Source: Discostella pseudostelligera (Eukaryota > Bacillariophyta > Thalassiosirophyceae > Thalassiosirales > Thalassiosiraceae). Taken from it: a DNA stretch of 28,207 nucleotides. Position 1 is the stretch's first letter, and each line of letters starts with the position of its first letter. Shown here piece after piece: positions 20,149 through 28,207 of this stretch. Under the pieces are notes generated by a model. It ran no database searches. It saw only the letters and a list, made by a program, of their open reading frames with translations, and was not told the origin of the DNA. Both the position numbers and the translations under genes were made by a program. The stretch lies in contig JALLBK010000449.1 in NCBI GenBank assembly GCA_036940085.1, positions 1 to 28,207 of the forward strand. Reading direction: 5' to 3'.

Positions 20149-23100
20149 TCAAACAAATAATCCCTCTTCCTCATCTACTCGTGACGTTAACGATCGCCTG
20201 CTATCACTTTCGCGACTGAATATGGTGGGTAAATCCTTTCGTTTTGGATCCAACGATGACAAGTTAGGTACCGAGGCCGAGATGCTCCTTCTTTCCAGCT
20301 TGGGCATCTTATCCAATTCCTTTTCATGACTTGCTTGCTTCTGTCGCGCGAGGCGTGATAAAAGTCCACGAATGGCAACCCCCTCGGTCTTCCTCCTCTC
20401 GGGGCTAATAGTGTTGTCTCCTCCCTGAGCTGACTCTGGTGGTAGATTATCATTGCGTGGTGATGTGGAAACTCCGTCCGAGGACAGAGTAGTACCTGAA
20501 CCTACCGAGTGCCGACGAGTTTCATCCGATACCGCTGATGTGGAGGACCGTCGGCGACTGGCAAACTCGTCAACTCCCGACTTTGATTGTTGCATGTGAA
20601 GCTTGCGCTGCAACTTCAATAGTCTGCGTTCATTTTGTTTTATCCGACGTTCACGTCTAGCCTTGCGTCTTTCATTTTGATGAGATTCTTCCACCAAACT
20701 CAGCTGCCATTGTTCGTACATGAATTCGGAGCCGAGATAGCTCCGAGGATTCCACTCTAGCGTTCGTAGTAGTCTTTTGAAGTGGAATGCGATATCGGAT
20801 GGTTTGGCCTTCAGAGAAAATCCCAGCGCCTAAAATCGAATCGGAGCATATGAGAGGGTACATGATTTCATGAAAGGCAACAGCAAAAGGGGTCAAGCTA
20901 GAAAGTGGTACCATGCGTACCGTGAAGACAATCCATTCGGCTGCATAGAGTTGCTTCAAAGAGAGGGACCAATCATGGGTAAAGAAGACAATCAAAGAGT
21001 CGAAGATTTTTCCACTCTTTCGATTAGGTTTCACCCAACTGATCATCGATGGTAGTTCGGAGCCATCACTCTTCGTCTGCGTGCCACCACGATTATATGC
21101 AATAACGGAATTCGATTCATTGACCTTGGTAGCTAAAAGAAGGCATGCAGCAAAGGACAATCGTCGATTCGACTTGTCGACACGACAACTAAGGCATAAC
21201 CGTTCAAAGTATATGATTGCTAGAGCAAGTGTACTAATCTCGATTTTGGCTCTGACACAAGCAACGAGGGCTTGCTGTTTCAGACTGTGGATGATATTTA
21301 TATTCGATACAATAAATTGATGAGTGCACAACTTGATAGGCATATCGAAGAAGAACCAAGACAATCTCACCTTCGTATTTTCGACAGCGTCAATGACGGT
21401 GGCATTCTTATCGTCTCACGTTCATGTTCTGCAGAGATCGATCCCGATCGACCACGCCCACCGATATTATTCACATCATCCATATCTTCTTGCATAGTTT
21501 TTGTCGGGTCTATCAAGGTATACACTCCATCAATAATTTTCGCACCAATATACTTCCGCTGACTTTTGGGTGGCTCCCACTGATCAAATCGCTCTCGAAA
21601 TTGTTTGTTCAAGTCTGCCTTCAAAACAGATGGCTTCACAAATTGTATCGTTGATGAGATTATCGGTCCGGTGACCTTATCCCCCATCATCACATTGCGA
21701 TTTCGACCCTGGACCATCTGAGGGTCGTCTAGAAAACCGACATGGTAGTATCCAGCAGAATCGTCATCTGAGGATGATTCAGGGTCGGTATTGTCGTTGT
21801 CCTCATCTGACGAAGATATGTCATCAAAGAGATCTCGGTCTCTGGGTGAGCTTGGTCGCTTATCATGTGGTGAAGCATTTGCGCCGCCAATGAGACGGTT
21901 GAATGCCTTATTTTGTTTTTCTTTTTTGTGCTTTTGAAGCAATGCTCTGTAGGATATACCTCTCCAATCTCTCTCTGGCAGTACAAATTGTGTACCTCCT
22001 CCACCCAACTTTTCTAATTGCTTTCGTCGACGTAAAGTTTCTTCCTTCTTTGGCTCATATTTGATTGTACTAAACACAGCCACGGGGTAGGATTTTTTTG
22101 TAGAGAAGAACACTCGTCCATCCAACAGTGCCTGCTGACGTGAGGAGGAGGAGGTAGTAGTATGATTCTCAACATGATTCATGCCCTGATGTTGTGACAA
22201 TCGTTGATTGGTACCACCCTGCTGTGCACCATAGGCAATCTTTATTTCCCATTCTCGTACTGCCGCCTGTCGTGCCGCCGCTCGAAGAGGCGCCGGACGA
22301 CGTCTAAATTCCGTGGGTATGGTAATGGTCACAGCTTCAATCCCATCGAGACGACGGCCCGGAACACCACCCCCCGCAGTAGCAGTAGTTGCCGATGCAC
22401 CCATCATTGCCATAGTATTATTATATTGTGCATTCAAAACATTGCCATCATTCGAACTCATCATAAGCATTGATGGTGATTCCGTGGGGCGTTCCAATTC
22501 CTTCTCTTCCAATTCAAGTTGCTCCCGAAGCTGTGCTTGCTGATTTGCCGCGGAGAAGAAACGTTTGTCCTTGAGAATTAATTTATCCCACCATCGGCCA
22601 CCTCCTCCTGCCGTGACGGTAGTTGTGCCAGCAGTTGAGAGTTTGCTATCCATGGCATGGAGTGAGGAAGTATCCGTCATGGTGGTGGTAGCCTCACTCA
22701 TTCTACCCACTTCAATATCGCATCGGGCTGTGATGTCGAATGCACTTAATGATCGAGGGTGGGGTTGTTGTGACATGGACCAATTCTTATTCTCTTCGTC
22801 ATATACTTCATGATGATGTTCCTGCTGTGATGCTGTTTGGGTAGTAGAATAGTTTCTTGGTTGGTGTCGACTAGGACTGGCATGGCGGTGATGTCCATGC
22901 TGCCAACGACCTTCACTCAATCCAGCACGCACAATATCTTTTTCAGCATTGAGCGGAACATTCATCAAAAAGTCCAACGCGGCCATCTCTCGCGTGGCCC
23001 ATAGGAAGGATTCGGAAGAAGTGTTAGAATTGCCCCCGGTCTTCTTGTTTCCATCAATGACATTGGCACCACCTACACCGCCACCCCCATCGAGCGGCAG

Positions 23101-23277
23101 AGTCTGCGCATGTCCACTGCGCCCGCCACCGCCACTGCTACCAGATGTTGTTGCTGCTGTCGCGACATAATCACTTGTATTTGGTATTCGATATATTCGT
23201 GCACGAGAGGTTGGTTTGATGGCGGGTGGGCTGGAGGCTAGGGGATTGGGGGGTGCCGTCGTCGTCGTCATGGTCAA
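20149..23277 (-). CDS. CABLES-like cyclin-box protein
   Basis: Three exons: 23277-21371, 21284-20921 and 20829-20149. Introns are 86 and 91 nt and the product has 983 residues. Residues 1-550 are low complexity with conserved-looking islands (ESFLWATREMAALDFLMNVP near 87-107, GRVFFSTKKSYPVAVFS). NKQFRERF lies at 557-564 and LTLSKIR at 629-635. After the splice the frame reads SLKQQALVACVRAKIEISTL, then LAIIYFERLCL, RRLSFAACLLLATKVNES and LYAAEWIVFTALGFSL, a cyclin fold. The run LTLSKIRSLK across the first junction is the hallmark I recall from animal CABLES1/2, which link CDKs to tyrosine kinases; it confirms both splice and family. Here about 65 residues separate QFRE from LTLSKIR. The C-terminal 200 residues are basic, coiled-coil-like, then Ser/Arg-rich. 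A role in CDK control is inferred. Confidence 0.85.
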
Positions 23278-23852
23278 ACTTATTTCTTATTTGCTCTTGC
23301 TTTTTGTTGTTGTTGCCAACTACTCCAGATTTGGCGGGAAAGTCACCTTCGACGAATACCATCGACGGACGGAGCGAGAGGAGCAAGGATGGAGAGGATG
23401 GAGGGGGGACGACCATGATGATAAAATGGAATGGTAGACAAGGCGCTGTCGTCGGAAGAGAGGTTTGACCAACGCCATCTTCTCTCTATGTGAGAAGATG
23501 ATATGCTCCGCTGCTCGTAATGTAATTGAGTATTGATGATTGCATGAATTATGATCTAGTTGTGACATAGTGATTCTTTGTCGACCCTGAATCCTCTATC
23601 CTGCAACAGCACCCTGTACCGTCGACCGTAGAGAAAGAATAGACCAAGAAGAAGTGAAAGAGGTTCAATAGATAGTTTCAAAGGATATCATAGCTATTTG
23701 TTACTTCTGTTGGTACAGTTTGTCAGACAAGCCGTTCGATATTTCGTAGTAGCAATTATTTCATCCGCAACATTACCCCTCCCTCCTGAATAGTAGCAAA
23801 AGAAGTAGGGAGAAAAAGTGACAAAAACTGTCCGAGGTTAGGATCAATGTCT
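23278..23852. other. Intergenic region between two minus-strand genes
   Basis: These 575 bases hold the CABLES-like promoter and the 3' untranslated region of the RGG gene. No coding exon is supported; the minus-strand frame at 23320-23568 has no recognisable motif. A 9-bp perfect stem, CATCTTCTC at 23476-23484 and GAGAAGATG at 23492-23500 with a 7-base loop, lies about 200 bases upstream of the CABLES-like start. Confidence 0.5.
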
Positions 23853-26800
23853 CTAGGTCTCCTGCTGCCAGTCTCCACCCCAATTTTGCTGCCTGGATGG
23901 CCACCCGCCTGAGGCTCCTCCGGTATTGGTATCAGCGGATGAACCCTGCAAGCCCAAGGGTTGTTGGTGCAAATGGGACTGCTGCTGGAGCCCTCCACCC
24001 TGCTGGTTGATACCGGACTTTTTGTGATCATTGTCTTGGTGGGAGAATCCGCCATATCCTCCTCCTCCCTGTTGTTGCTGTTGCATGCCGTAATGATCCA
24101 TTCCCGAGGGTGCACCGGGGTTGCCATATCCACCCCCGTGACCATAGCCCATGTTGTACGGCCCTCCACCATATCCTCCCATGTTCGGATTGGTCTGGTA
24201 GTTATTGGCATACGCCGATCCATGACTGTTCTGGTGATGGTTGCGATTTCCACGATATCCACCACGTCCGCCACCCTTGTTGTATCCCCCACCACCGCCA
24301 CCGCCTTGGTGATCATCCCTCGCGTTTCCACCCCCGCGACCACCACCCCGTTGGTCATCGTAGTGTGATGGTGCGCCATATCCGCCACCCTGTCCCATCA
24401 AACCTTGATTATACCCCCCATACTGACCCTGGGGTGCAAATTGCTGTCCATACCCATACGCAGCCGCTTGCATTCCATACGCGGGATGGCCCATTTGGTT
24501 GAATTGGGGAATACCCCCCGCGGGGGTGTACATGTAGGCTGGGTTGGGGTATTGCATTGACATGCCCGAGGGCATGTTGTTGGAGGCTCCTCCTCCAGCA
24601 CCACCGGCGTTGGGAGCATCGCTACTTGAGGCTACTCCGGCGTTGGTATTCAACGAAGATGGCTGCATGCCGTAGGGAACTTGCTGCAGCTGTTGACCAG
24701 CCTGATCAAGTTGAGAGGTGGGGTTGACAGGTTGATGCCTGTTCAATTGAGTATTGGATGGATTGTTCACGCCAGTATCCAGTGGGAACTGACCGGGTGG
24801 CATGCTCGCCAGACCACTGTGTACCACACCTGGAGGAGGGATGTTGTACATTCCCATGCCACCATACATGCCCGGGGGGTTATTCACCATCTGACCTCCT
24901 GCGGCGGCAGAAAAGTCATTCGCCGGGTTGAACAATTGAGGTTGAGACATATTATTGGTGGCCTTGTTGCTCTCCGAGGTAGTATTCTCCATCTTCGATC
25001 CAAGAGCATTATTCTCAAGCTCGTGCACAAGCATGGCATTGGCTGGCATGGGTGGCATGGATAAGCCAGGGGGTGGACGTGCAGGAGAGGCATGCGGAGC
25101 GGATGCCGCCGCAGATGTTGGGGCAGTAGACGTTGACGCCCTGGTAGCAGCCTCCGCAACGACATCGGTATCATTCTCAGAAGCACCAAACGAACCAAAT
25201 CCAAAGTCCAATTCATCGTCACCATCTCCTGTCTCCCAATGTCCCATGTTGAGGACGCTGCTGCTAGGCTTTGTCGGAGCAGCAGCATGTTGTTGTGCCG
25301 CCACCACAGCCGCTGCGGGTTGTTGTTGAGGTGCAGCGGCCAAGACTGGCTCAGAGATTGTGGGAGCCACGGGCGTAGGGTGAATATCGATTGTTTGTCG
25401 CTGTTGTTGTTGTTGTTGATGCTGCGACGTGGAATCAGCGGTCGTATCGAGGATAGGTTCCCATCCCGAGGCATTGATATTCGCACCATTGACAGAGGGG
25501 GGGAGGACACTCTCCAAGGAAACACCAAACTGTTCAACGGATTCAGGCAACTGTTCCTCTTGCACAGGTACTGGTGGTGGTGGCAACATTGCTGATTCGT
25601 CGGGAACAACTTCTGGCTCCTCTGGAATGACGGGGGCGGCAATTGGAATTGATGGACGTGCAGGTGCAGGTGGTGCCGGTGGAGGAATAATCGGCTTCTT
25701 CTCCGCCTGTATCAAGTGTGCACCTCCTTTTGTACCCCAAACATTCCCAGTTGACTTGGCGGGGGTGGGCAATGGCGTGGGTGGGATGGGTAATCCCGAT
25801 GGTGTTGGATCTTCGGGTGATGAAATCAAATTGTTTACGCCAGAATCACCACCACTGACACCGATGTCGACTGGGACTTCAACCTCTAGTTCCACAGAGG
25901 GAATTACCACTGGTTCCTCGGGAACAGCCACTGCTGGAACAACATCTTGGGCAATAGCAGCAGCAGCAGCAGGAGCAGACGAAGACGAAGACGAACCAGC
26001 AGCTGCTGCCGCAAAGGATTGCATTCCCCAAGCTCCCTTCGGTGCTGGAACATTTGTTACAGGAGTAGGAACGCCAGGATCCTTCCTTGGCTTGGGAGCG
26101 GGAGTAGGGCTCACAGTCGCAGGAGCTGCTGATGTAGACTTCTCTCCCCCCCCACCACGACCCTTGTCCCGATCACCAAATCGTGTCCCCCCTCCACCAC
26201 CTCGTCCTCCTCCTCCTCCCCGACCATCCCGACGAGGTTCCATTCTATCACCCCTCCTACCACTTCCACTGCCTGAAATTCCCGCCCGATCACGATTCTC
26301 ATTACGTCCATTCCTATCTCCGCCACGATCCCCACGAGCATCTTTCTTCTCAGCAGCTGCAGTAGATGGTGCCGAAGTAGGTGTCTTCTTGTTAGCCTTA
26401 CCAACATTCTCCCACTGCGGCTCTTCCACCTGCGGCTCCTCCCACCACTCTGTTATCTTCGCTTGGATCTTGGCCTCGTCGCCCTTGAATTGTTTTACGA
26501 GTGCATCAAGATCTTTGACTTTGTGGGGTGGGCAGGCGTCTCGAAACTGTTGAATTGAATAGTTGGGAAGAGCAAAGAGTGTGAGAATGATGCGCAATCA
26601 ATGCAGCAAATAATAGAGGCTGTCGACGATAGTACACAAATATCTATTGGCAGACCCCGCACACCCGCAGCTTGCGCAACAGCATTTGCTCAGATCGATT
26701 GAATAAAAACATGTGCTCATTGCATTGCGCCTAGATACTCCTACACACAGACACCGACGCGCAGACTTGTTCTCACTGCTAATCGGCCATCGCCTCCTCC

Positions 26801-27013
26801 CCCCCCTGCCTATGCAAGACAGGCTGCTCTCCATCCAAGCACGCATAATGGGCAAACGGCCGTAGTCGTCGTCGTCGTCGCCACCGCCGCCACGGTCCCG
26901 CACCGCCACACAATATAGCTTACCTTGTCAGTAATCTTTCCATCTGACTTTTTGACTCCACCGCCATCGCCACCACTGCCGCCATTGCGATTGGTACTAT
27001 TATACGATGGCAT
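23853..27013 (-). CDS. RGG/prion-like protein with UBA/CUE-like N-terminus
   Basis: Two exons, 27013-26924 and 26546-23853, are joined in phase 0 across a 377-nt intron (GTAAGC..CAACAG), giving 927 residues. The small first exon encodes a Gly/Ser-rich start ending KITDK. The second begins FRDACPPHKVKDLDALVKQF and continues through ITEWWEEPQ and QWENVGK to about residue 85. This three-helix pattern, followed by WxxV and Lys, resembles UBA/CUE-like domains of yeast Def1 and plant GIP1_N (DUF1296) proteins; the match is by eye. Residues about 98-165 are Arg/Gly/Asp-rich with RGG motifs. The middle is Pro/Ala/Gln-rich, and about 700-870 is Gly/Tyr/Asn-rich with many RGG and GGY units, prion-like. 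The composition points to RNA binding and condensate formation, possibly with ubiquitin binding. An unspliced reading from 26597 would give a spurious 17-residue start instead. Confidence 0.8.
26547..26923 (-). other. Long first intron of the RGG gene
   Basis: At 377 nt it is two to five times longer than any other intron inferred here. It contains a CGTCGTCGTCGTCGCC-type trinucleotide run near 26864-26880 and a run of C at 26797-26804. Long first introns near the start codon often carry regulatory sites, but no specific site is recognised. Confidence 0.6.
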
Positions 27014-27720
27014 TTTTATTAATTATGAATTGAAGGAACAAGCAACGTGTAGATAATACAGGGTTGGAACAACTTGGGATTAACGATGAATTGACACGAG
27101 AGATGAATGGGTTGGGCAATGCTGAAATAATATGTGATCTTCGTCTGCCTTCTTCGAGCGGCACAGCACGTCGTGCTTTTTGCACCCACCACCACCACCA
27201 CCCGACACAGACAGCATTGCCTTGGCGAGAGTTAGCGATTATGTACCGTGGAACTGGTAGGATGCATGGAAGCAGCTGGAGTTCTCCTGGCCATTGATTT
27301 CTTGACACGGCTTCAACGAAGGAATTCTTATGGTTTTGGAGGAGATCTTTGGCGAGCAAGGTGAAAAACATGACAGGTGGCAGGTGGCAGTGAAGCAGGG
27401 CAGATAATAGAAGATAATGATCCCTCGTTCAGTTGGTGGTGGTGAGGGTGGTGGTGATGAACTCTAAAGTATTACTACTCCTCTAGATATGATGATGAAT
27501 GGTCTTCTTCTTACTGTCCTCGTGATCATAAGAAGGAGATGATGATCTCAGCAGAGGATCATCCTCAGCATGATGATCGTCACCAACATCCTCAGACAAG
27601 AACAACACCAGGAGGAGGTGTGCTACTAGGTAGTCATCATGGGCGGTAAGTCTTTACTAGTGCGAGGACTAAGTTAGGAGCAGCAGCACCCTTCATTCTA
27701 CAAACTCTTCTTGGTGGTGG

Positions 27721-27780
27721 TGGTGGTGGTGGTTGTTTTGTGCTGATGGTTGGTGGTGGTGGTTGTTTTGTGCTGATGGT
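27721..27780. repeat. Two exact tandem copies of a 30-bp GGT-rich unit
   Basis: Bases 27721-27750 and 27751-27780 are identical; each begins TGGTGGTGGTGGTTGTTTTG. The flanks are GGT/GCT trinucleotide repeats. The exact identity suggests a recent slippage or unequal exchange. Confidence 0.9.
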
Positions 27781-27927
27781 TGGTGGTGCTGGTGCCTGCT
27801 GGTGCTGGTGCTGGGTTGGTATTGGTGTCATTGGTGGTGTCATTGTCCTCCTCCTCTCAGCGTTCTCGTGTTAGTGCATGATAGTGTATCCCTGCAGTAT
27901 GTATTACTAGCAACACCATCAAGTTGA

Positions 27928-28080
27928 CAATGACGACGACGACAATGACGACGACAACGAAGATGACAAAGATGACGATGATGACGACAATGACAAAGAT
28001 GACGATGACGACGATGATGACGACAACGAGGAATGGCGACGATGATGATGATGACAGCGACAACGGCGTCGGTGATGACG
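27928..28080. repeat. GAC/GAT trinucleotide tract
   Basis: About 150 bases on the plus strand consist almost wholly of GAC, GAT, AAT and AAA triplets. One frame would encode a poly-Asp tract with Asn and Lys, another poly-Thr/Met, and the opposite strand poly-Val/Ile. The triplet purity points to an interrupted microsatellite; whether it is coding cannot be decided here. Confidence 0.75.
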
Positions 28081-28207
28081 AATGTGATGGCAGTGACAGC
28101 AGAGACTGCGATGACAATGGAGAAATACTATGGAGGGCAGCTATGCAGCGACGGAAGACTATGTTTCGGCGGCTAGCAACAATGGCAGGATATTGAGATG
28201 GGGGCAA

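Larger units (their letters stand above)
27014..28207. other. Low-complexity region upstream of the RGG gene to window end
   Basis: No gene is supported in these 1194 bases. The part near 27014-27370 should be the RGG gene's 5' untranslated and promoter sequence. From 27430 the plus strand is dominated by GGT/GAT words: a 30-bp exact tandem pair at 27721-27780, a GGTGCTGGT run to about 27840, and a GAC/GAT/AAT trinucleotide tract at 27928-28080. A plus-strand frame at 27538-27643, running up to a possible GTAAGT donor, and a frame at 27924-28196 ending in ILWRAAMQRRKTMFRRL could be parts of a gene entering from the right. Neither has a family match. Confidence 0.45.

Noticed and set aside
23756..24388. 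210-codon minus-strand frame rich in Met, Thr and Val
   Set aside because: It is a shifted frame over the Gly-rich end of the RGG gene. The Gly/Tyr RGG reading has the coherent composition.
25429..26553. 374-codon plus-strand frame
   Set aside because: It is the antisense of the low-complexity middle of the RGG gene, open only because of biased codon content.
1..28207. A prokaryotic-type defence, toxin-antitoxin, CRISPR or transposon system
   Set aside because: Genes are spliced and eukaryotic, with no operons, spacer arrays, transposase, reverse transcriptase or integrase motifs seen on either strand.

Overview
The window reads as nuclear DNA of a photosynthetic heterokont, most likely a centric diatom of the Thalassiosirales type. 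The reasons are: compact genes with short GT-AG introns (about 73-166 nt, one of 377 nt); N-termini built like diatom plastid bipartite presequences (signal peptide followed by a Phe at the predicted cleavage site); a SANT-like regulator domain that I know from heterokont genomes; a BspA-type LRR_5 gene remnant; and a mastigoneme/Sig-like EGF protein, expected where flagellated sperm are made. This placement is inference from protein content, not from a search.

Layout, left to right. 4-972 (+) is a two-exon unknown secretory or plastid protein. 1187-4693 (-) is a five-exon ABC1/UbiB-type atypical kinase. 5306-6134 (-) is a four-exon gene for a small twin-CX9C protein, built from exons of 35-180 nt. 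7164-8048 (+) is an acidic, Ser-rich nuclear-looking protein. 9096-10588 (+) is a two-exon, probably plastid-targeted unknown protein. 11037-13847 (-) is a four-exon SANT-like regulator. 14423-16668 (-) is a two-exon EGF-repeat, mastigoneme-like secreted protein. 16986-18475 (-) is a broken LRR_5 gene with several frameshifts and two in-frame stops, followed by a duplicated piece of its own 3' end. 19169-19786 (+) is a single-exon DUF1279 (FAM210-like) membrane protein. 20149-23277 (-) is a three-exon CABLES-like cyclin-box protein. 23853-27013 (-) is a two-exon RGG/prion-like protein with a UBA/CUE-like N-terminus. 27014-28207 is low-complexity DNA.

The genes are independent eukaryotic transcription units, not an operon. 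Shared themes are organelle supply (ABC1K, DUF1279, the CX9C protein, and plastid-directed unknowns at 4-972 and 9096-10588), cell-cycle or expression control (CABLES-like, SANT-like and RGG proteins) and a gamete or flagellum surface protein. I saw no prokaryotic defence system, CRISPR array, complete transposon, rRNA or convincing tRNA. Intron borders were placed by hand from GT-AG sites, reading phase and conserved motifs that join across the borders; no transcript data were available.
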